64,000 nucleotides of DNA from Limnochordales bacterium. GTDB lineage: Bacteria > Bacillota > Limnochordia > Limnochordales > DUMU01. Location: NCBI GenBank assembly GCA_014896315.1, contig JADBKP010000007.1, forward strand, positions 112,961-176,960, read 5' to 3'. Below the pieces are notes generated by a model. The model was not told where the DNA came from, ran no database searches, and saw nothing but the letters and a program-made list of their open reading frames with translations. Positions 53,908 to 62,736 of this stretch are shown here, piece after piece; position 1 is the first letter of the stretch; each line of letters starts with the position of its first letter. The position numbers were made by a program, and so were the translations under genes.

Positions 53908-54987
53908 ATGAGGAGAGAGCCGTTGCGGAGCCCTGGCCGGTTGGGACCCCTCATAAGGCAAGTGACACGAGCTCCCGCAGCCCGGATCTTACTTCTGTCT
54001 CTGTCTCTTGCCGCAGCAGGCATCTGCCTGTTTGATCCTGCCTGGGGATTCTCTTCCCCGGCTGACTCTGCCTCCGCGCCCCCTGGCTCGCGCGCTACCC
54101 GTCTCACCGTTGAACAGGCCGAACAGGACGCCTCAGCAAACATCCGGGTGATACGGGATCTCACCTATGCCGCGGTAGACGATAAGGCTCTGCTGCTCGA
54201 CCTCTACCTGCCCTCGGAGCAAACAGGTCCGTACCCACTCATAGTCTGGGTGCACGGCGGTGGCTGGCGCAGCGGGAGCAAAGAAAACCCGCGCTTGGCT
54301 CTCACCATGGTATCCCGGGGATATGCAGTGGCCAGCATCAACTACCGCCTCAGCCACGAAGCGATCTTCCCGGCGCAGATTCAGGACGTGAAAGCCGCCA
54401 TACGGTGGCTGCGCGCCAACGCTGCGGCCTGGGATCTCGACCCCGACCGTATCGGCGCATGGGGCAGTTCCGCAGGAGGACATCTGGTCGCCCTCCTTGG
54501 GACCTCTGCCGGCGTCGACCTTTTTGAACAGGTTGGCGACCACCAAGACCAGTCAAGCCGCGTCCAGGCCGTGGTTGATTTCTATGGCCCCATCGACTTC
54601 CTGCAAATGGACTCCATGCTGGGTCGGAGAAACCAGTGGCACAGCTCGCCCAGCTCGTCGGTATCGCTGTTCCTTGGCGGTCCCGCCCTCCAAAACCGGG
54701 AGAAAGCCCTGGCGGCCAGTCCTCTCTCCTACATCACCCCTGACGATCCGCCCTTTCTGATCGTCCACGGCAAGGAGGACCGTATCGTGCCCTACCAGCA
54801 GAGCGTACTCTTCTACGAAGCACTCCGCCGCGCCGGTATCGAGGCCACGTTGATATTACTGTCTGAAGCCGGGCACGGAGGGCCGGCTTTCAACGACCCA
54901 CAGCTCTTGGATCAGGTTGCCAGCTTCTTCGATCGGCATCTGCGCGAGGTCCGGCCCCGAGCGGGCGAAGTAGCGCCGTCTGAGTGA
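53908..54987 (+). CDS. Secreted alpha/beta-hydrolase esterase (BD-FAE/carboxylesterase type)
   Basis: The 359-residue protein has a signal segment (ARILLLSLSLAAAGICLFD), then IRVIRDLTYAAVDDKALLLDLYLP, the oxyanion VWVHGGGWRSGSKE, nucleophile IGAWGSSAGGHLVALLG, acid HGKEDRIVPYQQS and His in SEAGHGGPAF. Relatives deacylate feruloyl, acetyl or similar esters on polysaccharides and small esters. AAGGAG lies 11 bases before the ATG. It stands alone between two minus-strand genes. A role in debranching plant polysaccharide would suit the glycan genes elsewhere in the window but is inference. Confidence 0.88.
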   Translation: MRREPLRSPGRLGPLIRQVTRAPAARILLLSLSLAAAGICLFDPAWGFSSPADSASAPPGSRATRLTVEQAEQDASANIRVIRDLTYAAVDDKALLLDLYLPSEQTGPYPLIVWVHGGGWRSGSKENPRLALTMVSRGYAVASINYRLSHEAIFPAQIQDVKAAIRWLRANAAAWDLDPDRIGAWGSSAGGHLVALLGTSAGVDLFEQVGDHQDQSSRVQAVVDFYGPIDFLQMDSMLGRRNQWHSSPSSSVSLFLGGPALQNREKALAASPLSYITPDDPPFLIVHGKEDRIVPYQQSVLFYEALRRAGIEATLILLSEAGHGGPAFNDPQLLDQVASFFDRHLREVRPRAGEVAPSE

Positions 54988-54993
54988 CAGGAG

Positions 54994-55032
54994 AAACAAA
55001 AAGAGCAGGTGGCGCGACCGTCCGCCACCTGC
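54994..55032 (-). terminator. Intrinsic terminator of the second Gfo/Idh gene
   Basis: A perfect 10-bp stem GCAGGTGGCG/CGCCACCTGC (55005-55014 with 55023-55032) is followed on the minus strand by CTTTTTGTTT. It lies 30 bases past the dehydrogenase stop and may also slow plus-strand transcription from the esterase gene. Confidence 0.85.
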
Positions 55033-55061
55033 CTCTGCGATCTGCATCTGCGACTGTTTTG

Positions 55062-56165
55062 CTACTTCCGCACCGCCGGGTTGTAGACGGGCTGACCGGT
55101 ACGGGCCGAGGTGTAAATGGCCTCCAGAATCTGGGTAACAACCAGCGCTTGCTCCGGCAGAACCACCGGATCGGTATCGTTTACCACCGCATCGATCCAC
55201 CGCTTGGCTTCAAGGTATCCGGGATCATCCGACTTGCCCTCGTAGTAAGCCACGCCACCATGGTGCAGTTCGACTTTGGTGGTGTAGAGCTGGCCGTTTT
55301 TCTCCCCATTGATGCGCAGCCCGTCAAAGAAGTCAGCTCCGCCTTCTGTCCCGCACAGGACACAGATGGCTTCGCCCACCTGCAGAGTATTCAATGCCCA
55401 GCTAGACTCCAGAATAATGGTTGCACCATTTTTCATCTTGATGAAGCCGAAAGCTGAATCTTCGACAGTAAACTTCTTAGGATCCCACGGCCCCCAGGCA
55501 TTGGCCGCGTTCTCCCGCTGGCTCAGCTTCTTAAACGTGCTGCCCATCACCGACTCCCACTCGTAGTTGTTCATCAGCCACAGGGTGAGGTCGAGGGCGT
55601 GGGTACCGATGTCGATGAGCGGGCCGCCTCCCTGCTCTTCCTCGTCAAGGAAAACACCCCACGTCGGCACTGCCCGGCGGCGCACGGCCAGTGCCTTGGC
55701 GAAATAGATCTCTCCCAACTCTCCGGCTTCAATGATTTTCTTGAGGTAGCTGGAGTCGGCCCGGTGGCGACTCTGGTAGCCGATGGTCAGCTTCTTGCCG
55801 GTCCGCTTCGCCGCCTCCACCATGGCCTTGGCCTCGGCATACGTCTTGGCCATCGGTTTTTCGCACATGACATGCTTGCCGGCCTCCAGCGCGTCAATGG
55901 TGATGAACGAGTGCGAACGGTTGGGAGTGCAGACGTGAACTACATCAATATCGTCCCGGGCGATCAGATCGCGGTAATCGGTATAAACTTTCGCATCTGG
56001 TGTGCCGTACTTCTTGGCTCCTTGTTCAGCACGCTCCCTGATGATGTCGCAGAAGGCCACCATCTCGACGTTGGGCAACTTGGCCAGGTTGGGCATGTGT
56101 TTACCGTTTGCGATGCCGCCCACTCCGATAATACCGACGCGAACCTTCTCGTTCTTGCTCCTCAT
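55062..56165 (-). CDS. Gfo/Idh/MocA-family dehydrogenase (second copy)
   Basis: The 367-residue protein starts with a Rossmann fold (VRVGIIGVGGIANGKHMPNLAKLPNV) and has VVHVCTPNRSHSFITIDALEAGKHVMCEKPMAKTYAEA, the family signature. The substrate domain carries GGGPLIDIGTHALDLTLWLM, containing the usual catalytic His/Asp. It oxidises or reduces a sugar or inositol-like polyol with NAD(P). It is only distantly similar to the copy at 17559. GGAGGAG lies 12 bases before the ATG at 56165. Substrate is unknown. Confidence 0.9.
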   Translation of the reverse strand: MRSKNEKVRVGIIGVGGIANGKHMPNLAKLPNVEMVAFCDIIRERAEQGAKKYGTPDAKVYTDYRDLIARDDIDVVHVCTPNRSHSFITIDALEAGKHVMCEKPMAKTYAEAKAMVEAAKRTGKKLTIGYQSRHRADSSYLKKIIEAGELGEIYFAKALAVRRRAVPTWGVFLDEEEQGGGPLIDIGTHALDLTLWLMNNYEWESVMGSTFKKLSQRENAANAWGPWDPKKFTVEDSAFGFIKMKNGATIILESSWALNTLQVGEAICVLCGTEGGADFFDGLRINGEKNGQLYTTKVELHHGGVAYYEGKSDDPGYLEAKRWIDAVVNDTDPVVLPEQALVVTQILEAIYTSARTGQPVYNPAVRK

Positions 56166-56463
56166 GCTGGCTGCAGACTCCTCCGCTGCAATCTTTTGGG
56201 ATCTGCGGGCTGGTTCATAATCCGGGCCCGTACCCTCTCCCCTTCCCTGGAGAATGACGGCCACGCCCGAACCAAAATCCGCCTTCCCGCGATCTCCGCT
56301 CCGGTCTATTCGAGGGATTTCCCGGATATCCTCCCTCCGCCCTGTTCCTCCTTACCACAATCGACACCTGCGGCAATACAGGACAGGAATGCCCCACACC
56401 CAACACGAATCATGAAAGAGCACCAGATCACTCACTATACTTCAAAGGCAGGCTAATCTTGCC

Positions 56464-57354
56464 ATGGCAAGCACGGACAAGTATCTGCTCACTTTTGATA
56501 TCGGGAACTCTCAAACAGTCATTGCTGCCTACCCTTATCCAACAGACGGCGTCGCTGCCGGCGCAGACCGCGAGTCATCACTTCCGCCGCCTTCTGCTCC
56601 GCTCGCGAGCTGGCGGCTTGCCACCAGCTACACCCGGACCGTGGACGAGCTCATTGTCCTGCTCCATTCACTTCTGACCCTGCGCCAGATCAGCCCGGCG
56701 CAGGTTTTGGGGGTGGCCATCGCCAGCGTCGTTCCGCCCGTATTACCGGCGTTTGTGGAAGCCTGCCGAAAGCTTTTCCCTGCCGCTTCCGCCCCGCTCG
56801 TCGCCAAGGCGGAGCAAGCCCAGAAGGCTGGCGTCAAAATCGATTATCCATCCCCCGGCGAGATCGGCGCCGACCGGCTGCTCAACTGTGTAGCCGTCTT
56901 GCACCGCTTTCGCGTCCCCGCCATCGTCGTCGACTTCGGCACGGCTACCACATTTGACGTGATCTCCACCGACGGAGCTTTCGTCGGGGGTGCGATCGCC
57001 CCCGGTGTGGTCACCAACCTCGAGGCGCTCGCCCAAAAGACCGCCCGGCTTCCCAAAGTAGAGCTCGCCGCTCCCCCGGACGTTATCGGCAAATCGACAT
57101 CCCAGGCCATCCAGTCAGGTCTGATTTTTGGGGCCGCCGCACAGGTCGAGGGGATGGTCGCCCGTATCACCCGGGCGCTCGGGCTGACCACCCGACCTCT
57201 TGTGATTGCTACAGGAGGCCTTGCCGCCTTGATCGCCCCCCATACTTCTGCAATCGATCGAATTGAGCCATTCTTGACTCTGGACGGCCTGCGTCTACTA
57301 TATGTTTTCAACGGTCACGGGGCCGGAACTCCCGCTCGAGGTGAACTGGCGTGA
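56464..57354 (+). CDS. coaX: Type III pantothenate kinase
   Basis: The 296-residue enzyme begins LLTFDIGNSQTVIAAYP and has IGADRLLNCVAV, VVDFGTATTFDVIS, VGGAIAPGVVTNLEAL and LVIATGGLAALIA, the nucleotide and pantothenate motifs of CoaX. It makes 4'-phosphopantothenate, the first step of coenzyme A synthesis. It carries a short Ala/Pro-rich insertion near residues 27-50. No clear ribosome site precedes the ATG. Its stop overlaps the next start as GTGA. Confidence 0.94.
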   Translation: MASTDKYLLTFDIGNSQTVIAAYPYPTDGVAAGADRESSLPPPSAPLASWRLATSYTRTVDELIVLLHSLLTLRQISPAQVLGVAIASVVPPVLPAFVEACRKLFPAASAPLVAKAEQAQKAGVKIDYPSPGEIGADRLLNCVAVLHRFRVPAIVVDFGTATTFDVISTDGAFVGGAIAPGVVTNLEALAQKTARLPKVELAAPPDVIGKSTSQAIQSGLIFGAAAQVEGMVARITRALGLTTRPLVIATGGLAALIAPHTSAIDRIEPFLTLDGLRLLYVFNGHGAGTPARGELA

Positions 57355-58103
57355 AGCGCCGGTCTCTTTACCTCACCACAATCGCGGTGGCCGCCATCTC
57401 CCTCACCGTCAGCATCCTGGTGAACGGCCCGGCGGGATATGCTTTCGTCGTCCCCGGCAACGCCGAGATCGGGGCGGGCAGCCGCTGGGAGTATGACTCC
57501 AACCTCGGCCCGGTCGTGGTGGAGATGGTCGACAAGGTTGATCTTCCGCCCCGCACCTTCTACCGGTGGCGGCTCTCCCTGCGCGGGCTTGTCTACGAGG
57601 AGTGGCTCGAGCTTCAGAACGGCCAGCTTCTCACCTGGGAGCGCTCCTTCTCCGCCTTCGGCCTGCTGAAGGAGAAGCACTCGTATCCGCAACCTGAATA
57701 CACCATGCCCGCTCCGCCAACAGCGGGTGCGCGCTGGAGCTGGCAAGGCGCGGTCAGTCCCGAGCCTTTGGGAGCAGAGCCCTGGAAAGCCCGGGCCGGT
57801 CCGCCACACCAGACCCTTGCTGACGGGAGGAAGGAACAAAGCCACACGGCCGCGGCCAGCGGCCATGTACACGGCATCGAGACTGTGGAGACCCCTGCCG
57901 GACGGTTCAGCACCTATCACATCTACCTGGAGAGAAGCGACTCTCTGGGCACGGAGCAGACCATAGAGATCTGGCTCGACCCGAACATAGGCGTGATCGC
58001 CGCCGAAGGGGACCTGCACTGGGCAGGCCTCCCCGGCAAGATCCAGCGCCTTATCGGGCTGGAGCATCTGAGCGTTCGCCTGCGGAAATACCAGCTGAAG
58101 TAA
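57351..58103 (+). CDS. Secreted protein of unknown function coupled to coaX
   Basis: The 250-residue protein has a signal peptide (SLYLTTIAVAAISLTVSILV) and a beta-rich mature part (GNAEIGAGSRWEYDSNLG, YRWRLSLRGLVYEEWLEL, RFSTYHIYLERSDSLGTEQTIEIWLDPNIGVI). The alternating pattern resembles secreted DUF3108-like sandwiches, but no family can be named. The start GTG at 57351 overlaps the coaX stop, so it is translated with it; a functional link with CoA synthesis is not evident. Its end overlaps an antisense ABC remnant. Confidence 0.72.
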   Translation: MKRRSLYLTTIAVAAISLTVSILVNGPAGYAFVVPGNAEIGAGSRWEYDSNLGPVVVEMVDKVDLPPRTFYRWRLSLRGLVYEEWLELQNGQLLTWERSFSAFGLLKEKHSYPQPEYTMPAPPTAGARWSWQGAVSPEPLGAEPWKARAGPPHQTLADGRKEQSHTAAASGHVHGIETVETPAGRFSTYHIYLERSDSLGTEQTIEIWLDPNIGVIAAEGDLHWAGLPGKIQRLIGLEHLSVRLRKYQLK

Positions 58104-58428
58104 CAGCAGTTACAGCAGCTGAACTGCTACCTGCCTCCCAAAGACGCGCGTACTCGCCTCCCTGCCGCAGCAGCTCCTCGTGCGTACCTTCCTCCACGAT
58201 CCGTCCGCCTTTCAAAACGAGAATGCGGTCGGCTCCAACTACGGTCGTGAGCCGGTGGGCGATCTCCAGCATCCCGTCCTGCCCCTGCCCCCGTACCCTG
58301 GCCAGCAACTGCTGGATGCCGGCCTCCGTTTCGTTGTCCAGGCTGCTGGTCGCCTCTTCCACAACGAGAAGCCGTGGCTTGCCAAGCAGCGCCCGGGCAA
58401 TCGACAGCCGCTGCGGCAGGCCGGTTTA
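58051..58428 (-). pseudogene. Remnant of an ABC exporter ATPase domain
   Basis: The minus strand encodes only the last part of a nucleotide-binding domain: LPQRLSIARALLGKPRLLVVEEATSSLD, then IAHRLTTVVGADRILVLKGGRIVEEGTHEELLRQGGEYA. Walker A, the Q-loop and the membrane domain are missing, and an in-frame TAA lies just upstream of LPQRL. Walker B reads VVEEA instead of the usual LLDEA, losing the Mg-binding Asp. Its end overlaps the coupled secreted protein gene. It is a decayed fragment rather than a working gene. Confidence 0.8.
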
Positions 58429-58456
58429 CCGAGTTGTTTCAGAGTTCGCCCTCATA

Positions 58457-59023
58457 CTACTCCTCTGGTTGCCATCCTCCTGCCGATGAGCAGGCGTGCG
58501 TCGCCAGTGCACCAGCAAAGACACGGTATGCCTCCTGCCCAAAGAGGCAGAAACGCACAAGCCCCACATGACGGAGCTTGGGGAGAGTAAAGAGAACTGC
58601 CTGGACTGCAACCTCAGCCGCTTCCGGCAGCGGGTAGCCAAAGGCACCGGTGGAGATCGCCGGAAAGGCGATGGAGTGCAGCCGGTGCTCCTCCGCCCGC
58701 TTGAGCGCATTGACGTAGCAGGAGGCAAGTAACTCGGCCGCCGGTTCATCCCGGCCAAAGACGGGTCCAAGGCAATGGATCACAAAGCGGTTGGGTAGAC
58801 GAAAGGCAGGTGTGATCACCGCCTCCCCCGGGCGAATGGGCGCCAGGGCCCGGCAGGCCTCGGCGAGTTCCGGCCCGGCGGCCCGGTGTATCGCCCCGGC
58901 AACTCCACCGCCCGGTACCAGCTCCGCGTTGGCCGCATTAACCACTGCGTCGAAGCCGGGTTGCTTTGTGATGTCGCCCTCCACGCACTCCACTCTCTTG
59001 CCACCGATATGCTTCACAATCAT
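58457..59023 (-). CDS. Macro-domain protein (ADP-ribose binding or hydrolase)
   Basis: The 188-residue protein is a single macro domain: VECVEGDITKQPGFDAVVNAANAELVPGGGVAGAIHRAAG, VIHCLGPVFG and SIAFPAISTGAFGYPLPEAAEVA. It resembles YmdB-like enzymes that bind ADP-ribose or remove it from proteins, O-acetyl-ADP-ribose or nucleic acids. The ATG at 59023 has GGGAGA nine bases upstream; a GTG at 59032 is also in frame. It ends a few bases before the ABC remnant. No ADP-ribosyltransferase gene is beside it. Confidence 0.9.
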   Translation of the reverse strand: MIVKHIGGKRVECVEGDITKQPGFDAVVNAANAELVPGGGVAGAIHRAAGPELAEACRALAPIRPGEAVITPAFRLPNRFVIHCLGPVFGRDEPAAELLASCYVNALKRAEEHRLHSIAFPAISTGAFGYPLPEAAEVAVQAVLFTLPKLRHVGLVRFCLFGQEAYRVFAGALATHACSSAGGWQPEE

Positions 59024-59155
59024 CTGAGTCACTCTCCCGCCTCTGGTTCAGCCGGTGAACAAACATTTCCACGCGGCTATGTGTTTGTCACCGGGCTCCT
59101 TTGGTAGAATAGCTTGATCCCATCGCGATCGGTAGCGGAAGGAGGAATGAGGATT

Positions 59156-60430
59156 ATGTTCCTTCCGTCACAAAAAGCAGATACCAGACACTGGGACACC
59201 ACTAAAGCTCGAGTAATCCTGCTCGCCACTCTGGCGATGTGGGCATTCTCATTGCTTCCGGCAGGCGTCGGGGTCGCCACGGCCAGCAAGCCTGCCAGTA
59301 GCGCAACAAGCACCGCAAGACTGGAGGTCAATCTACCTTTGACTTCCCGTCTCGCGGGCCGATGTGTTGTCCATTTCGACTCAGAATCGATTCCGGCCTT
59401 TCGTGCAGGAAACCTTCGCACGGGCGGGGAGCTGGAGTATCACTCAATACTCCCGGACCAAAAAACAGAAATAATCATAGGTGCAGGCAAAAGCTGGTTT
59501 AACCTTGCCGGTAATGACGGAGAGAGGAGTCTGCTTCTCTCTGGGGCCGCCGGACCTTACCCGGCCGTGTACTATACTTTGAGCAGAAGCTTTGACAGCT
59601 CGAAATCGCAGCCGGTTGGTGCGACCTACACCCGCATGTGGGCGAACCTGGCAGAGAGCCCCGGCAAGACGCGCTGGCTGGGAATACACTATCTGCGACT
59701 GAACCTGCGGCCGGGCCTGGCTATTGGGGCAGGCGAAGCCTCCATCTTTGACACCCACTTTCCCGGTGACGTCGCATACTACTTCGTCCCGCTCCTGCCA
59801 TACTACCTGACCAAGAAGATACCCGGGCTTTCGAGCACCCACGACAACTCCCTTTTCTATTTGGACGGCCGGGCAACCCTTGCAGCGCAAACCCAGCTTT
59901 ATGCCGCCTTCTTGGTGAACGAGTTCCCCATGCTCCCGGGGGCGGGCAACCCGGCGCTTTATGCCTGGCAGATAGAGATTGACAACCCTCGCTGGTCGCT
60001 TGCCTATACGCAGGTGCGTCATCTCGCCTATAGCAACGGCAACCCCGACCTGGTCTACAGCTTTCGCGGCAGGTGCCTCGGGTACCCGGACGGTTCCGAT
60101 CTTGACTATCTCGAGCTGGACACACCTCTGTCCCTGCCTCTGCCTCTGCCGGTTCATACCGTGGCGGGACTCTTCGTCCAGCGGAAAGGAGAAGGCAAGC
60201 TCGACGACTGGGCTTCCGATTGGACCGCCTGGCGGCAGCAACAGTTTCTCACCGGTACAGTGGAGACCTGGGCCGGCGTACATCTTAACCTCCGCGAAGA
60301 TTTGAGCCGTCCACTCACTTCTTCATGGTCATTGGACCTCAAACTCGGCCCGGTCTGGAATGCCGATAACCAAACGGGAGAAACTGCGTTCCGTGCTGGC
60401 GTCCGCCTGGGAGTGTCGCTCTCGCTCTGA
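59156..60430 (+). CDS. Outer-membrane beta-barrel protein, Wzi capsule-assembly-like
   Basis: The 424-residue protein has a signal peptide (ARVILLATLAMWAFSLLPAGVGVATA) and alternating beta-strands to its end (GVRLGVSLSL). Its middle matches the Wzi capsule-assembly pattern: IHYLRLNLRPGLAIGAGEASIFD, FVPLLPYYLTKK, DNSLFYLDGRATLAAQTQLYAAFLVNEF, NPRWSLAYTQVRHLAYSNGNPD and LGYPDGSDLDYLEL. Wzi proteins sit in the outer membrane and help hold capsule polysaccharide. The ATG at 59156 has AAGGAGG ten bases upstream. The final residue is Leu, not the classic aromatic. Its presence argues for a diderm cell. Confidence 0.78.
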   Translation: MFLPSQKADTRHWDTTKARVILLATLAMWAFSLLPAGVGVATASKPASSATSTARLEVNLPLTSRLAGRCVVHFDSESIPAFRAGNLRTGGELEYHSILPDQKTEIIIGAGKSWFNLAGNDGERSLLLSGAAGPYPAVYYTLSRSFDSSKSQPVGATYTRMWANLAESPGKTRWLGIHYLRLNLRPGLAIGAGEASIFDTHFPGDVAYYFVPLLPYYLTKKIPGLSSTHDNSLFYLDGRATLAAQTQLYAAFLVNEFPMLPGAGNPALYAWQIEIDNPRWSLAYTQVRHLAYSNGNPDLVYSFRGRCLGYPDGSDLDYLELDTPLSLPLPLPVHTVAGLFVQRKGEGKLDDWASDWTAWRQQQFLTGTVETWAGVHLNLREDLSRPLTSSWSLDLKLGPVWNADNQTGETAFRAGVRLGVSLSL

Positions 60431-60493
60431 CTGAGCTGGCCGGTATCTCCCTGGCCGGACCGGCCGCCTCACACCGCTTAAGGGGGGCTTCTT

Positions 60494-60697
60494 GTGGACG
60501 CTAAGACCTGGGAAATACTGCGCAGCTTGTGGCCTCTTTTCGCCCTGCAGCTCGTGCTCACGATTTGGGCATTGGTTGACCTCGCCCGGCGTAAGAGCGT
60601 GCGCTATCTGCCCAAAGCTGCTTGGACTCTGATCATCCTGTTCGTCAGTACCATCGGCCCTATCATTTACCTGGCCGCCGGCCGCGGGGAGGAATAG
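60494..60697 (+). CDS. Small two-helix membrane protein with PLD-nuclease N-domain
   Basis: The 67-residue protein has two membrane helices separated by DLARRKSVRYLPKAAWTLIILFVSTIGPIIYLAAGR, the usual PLDc_N pattern. Such peptides often accompany ABC-2 transporter genes in Bacillota. GGGGGG and AAGG lie six bases before the GTG start. It ends six bases before an ABC ATPase gene and is probably co-transcribed with it. Confidence 0.85.
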   Translation: MDAKTWEILRSLWPLFALQLVLTIWALVDLARRKSVRYLPKAAWTLIILFVSTIGPIIYLAAGRGEE

Positions 60698-60702
60698 GGA
60701 TC

Positions 60703-61800
60703 ATGTCTTCCCCGGCAATCGAGGTCCGCGGACTGCGGAAGCGGTTCACCGGCAGGAAGCAGACGGTGGATGCGCTCAAAGATGTTAGTTTTTCGGTACC
60801 GTCCGGCAGTATCTATGGTTTCTTAGGACCCAACGGCGCAGGCAAGACCACGACCCTGCGCATATTGACGGGGTTATTGCAGCCAACGGCGGGGGATCTC
60901 AGGCTGCTCGGTGAAACGGTAACCTATCCCGGCGGGCCAACATTGGCCACACGCCGCCGCCTGGCTTACCTGCCGCAAGATCCCGTCTTCCCCGCCCGTC
61001 TCAACGCCTTCGAAGTGATGGAACTGGTAGCCGAGCTCTACCGACTCCCGCGCCGGGCAGCCGCTGAACGTTCACAAAAACTTTTAGCCGACTTTGAGCT
61101 GCTCAAGGATGCCAAGCGTTCGGTCAAGAGCTTTTCCCGGGGCATGAAGCAACGGCTGGGCCTCGCTGCGGTCTTGCTCCCCGAGCCCGATTTGCTGCTC
61201 CTCGACGAACCGGTCTCCGCCCTTGACCCCGTCGGCCGCTACGAAGTACTGACGCGGCTTGCGGCTTTGCGCGGGCGGGCAACGGTTTTCTTCTCCACCC
61301 ATATCCTGGCGGACGTGGAAAGGATCTGCGACCGCGTCCTCATCATCCACCAGGGTAGCAAGGTTGCCGAGGGTGATATGGGCGAACTGCTCGCCCGCTT
61401 CACCCCGCCGCGCTACCGGGTGCGCACCCGGCCGGACCAGGTTGAACTGGCAGCTGCCACCCTCAACCAGCAGCAAGCTGAGGGGAAACTGCCCTGGCTG
61501 CTCTCGGTTGAGTTGGAATCGGGAGCAGCAAGCAAGGAAACAAACCAGGAAGCACCCGCTTTGAACGGCGATTCTTCGGTACTCCTGGTGACCGCGCAGG
61601 CCGGCCGCCGCAGCGAGATGGAAGCGGAGTTGTTACGCGTCCTGGTCAATTCCGGCATCACCGTCCTGGAGTACTCGCCGGTGCGACCGGATCTTGAGAG
61701 CGTCTTCCTGCAGTTGCTGCCGGAGACGGAAAGACCGGGCTTTGCCGAAGAAAGTGCGGAGGAGGAACGGGACGTTGCTGCTAACGCTGATGCGCAATGA
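60703..61800 (+). CDS. ABC-2 transporter ATPase
   Basis: The 365-residue ATPase has Walker A (GFLGPNGAGKTTTLRILTG), signature SFSRGMKQRLGLAAVL, Walker B DLLLLDEPVSALDPVG and H-loop FFSTHILADV. A C-terminal ~130-residue domain (RYRVRTRPDQVELAAATL to SVFLQLLPETE) is of the kind found in YxlF/NosF-type proteins. It powers the permease encoded next. GGGGAGG precedes the ATG. Substrate is unknown; a lipid or antibiotic-like compound is typical for the class. Confidence 0.92.
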   Translation: MSSPAIEVRGLRKRFTGRKQTVDALKDVSFSVPSGSIYGFLGPNGAGKTTTLRILTGLLQPTAGDLRLLGETVTYPGGPTLATRRRLAYLPQDPVFPARLNAFEVMELVAELYRLPRRAAAERSQKLLADFELLKDAKRSVKSFSRGMKQRLGLAAVLLPEPDLLLLDEPVSALDPVGRYEVLTRLAALRGRATVFFSTHILADVERICDRVLIIHQGSKVAEGDMGELLARFTPPRYRVRTRPDQVELAAATLNQQQAEGKLPWLLSVELESGAASKETNQEAPALNGDSSVLLVTAQAGRRSEMEAELLRVLVNSGITVLEYSPVRPDLESVFLQLLPETERPGFAEESAEEERDVAANADAQ

Positions 61801-62578
61801 GTGGCGACAACTTTGGCGGTCGTTTCAATTGCCGGCTTTGGCCCTGGTGTTGCTCTTTTTTGCCCTTTCCGACCCGCTGCTTACTCGCTACCAGAACGAG
61901 ATCGTGCAAATGTTCGTGGCCGACCAGAAGGTTGAGATCTCCCTGCCAACTCCCACGGCAGCACAGGCTCTTGGCCAGTTTTTCGGCGACGTAAGCCAGC
62001 TCGGGCTCTTTGTCCTCATCCTGATCGGGATGGGCATAGTGGCGGCGGAGAAGGAAAACGGACTTACGGGCTGGATGTTGACCCGGCCGGTTACCCGCCA
62101 GGCCTACTTGGGGGCAAAAGTGGCCACGCTGATGCTGGCGGTCGTAGCGCTCCTCATTGCCGGGACAGCCATTGCCTGGGCTTATACCGGGAGTCTCCTC
62201 GGCCCTGTCCCAGCCGGTCCGCTGGTGTGGACACTGGCGGGAGTGATTGCCTATGCAGTTCTGATTGTGGCCTTTTTGGTATTGGCTTCGACAGTAGCCC
62301 GTTCACCTTGGTCCGCCGGTGGGCTGACTATTCTTGTACTCTTCGCCAATAGCCTCATATATGCTTTGGCCCAGCAGAGTACCGTGGGCCGCTTCGTTCC
62401 CTATCGCCTGATCGCCAGCATAGGGCAAGTCCTGACCGCTGCCGATAGCGGCAACGCCGGATTGGCCGGTCTGTGGGACCTGACCGGCCCGGCCCTGGTC
62501 ACCTCCATGCTCCTGGCGGCGCTCCTGCTGGTCCTGGCCTTTGCCTCGTTTGCCAGGCAGGAGATACCCAACGGATAG
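61775..62578 (+). CDS. ABC-2 transporter permease
   Basis: The 267-residue protein is six-helical with the ABC-2 features LMRNEWRQLWRSFQL, EKENGLTGWMLTRPVTRQAYLGAKV and a final LLLVLAFASFARQEI helix. It begins inside the ATPase gene: TTG at 61775 with GGAGG nine bases upstream and a 26-base overlap, so translation is coupled. An ATG five codons later is the alternative. It should form the export channel of the pair. Confidence 0.87.
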   Translation: MLLTLMRNEWRQLWRSFQLPALALVLLFFALSDPLLTRYQNEIVQMFVADQKVEISLPTPTAAQALGQFFGDVSQLGLFVLILIGMGIVAAEKENGLTGWMLTRPVTRQAYLGAKVATLMLAVVALLIAGTAIAWAYTGSLLGPVPAGPLVWTLAGVIAYAVLIVAFLVLASTVARSPWSAGGLTILVLFANSLIYALAQQSTVGRFVPYRLIASIGQVLTAADSGNAGLAGLWDLTGPALVTSMLLAALLLVLAFASFARQEIPNG

Positions 62579-62616
62579 ACCCGGCGGCCCCTTGTCCTGA
62601 CCGGCGGCCTGATCCG

Positions 62617-62643
62617 TTGGACTAGTCTATGATAGGCTATAAT
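62617..62643 (+). promoter_or_regulatory. Promoter of the Uma2 nuclease gene
   Basis: A perfect TATAAT stands at 62638-62643, with TTGGAC at 62617-62622. The 15-base spacing is short, so the -35 element may be weak. The gene starts at 62737. Confidence 0.6.
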
Positions 62644-62736
62644 GTACAGGGAACTACCGCTGGACTCGAGTCACCACCAACGCATAAGGCAGTAGAAAAC
62701 GCGATGGGGAGTGGCAGCGAAAGGAGGTCCCCCAGA

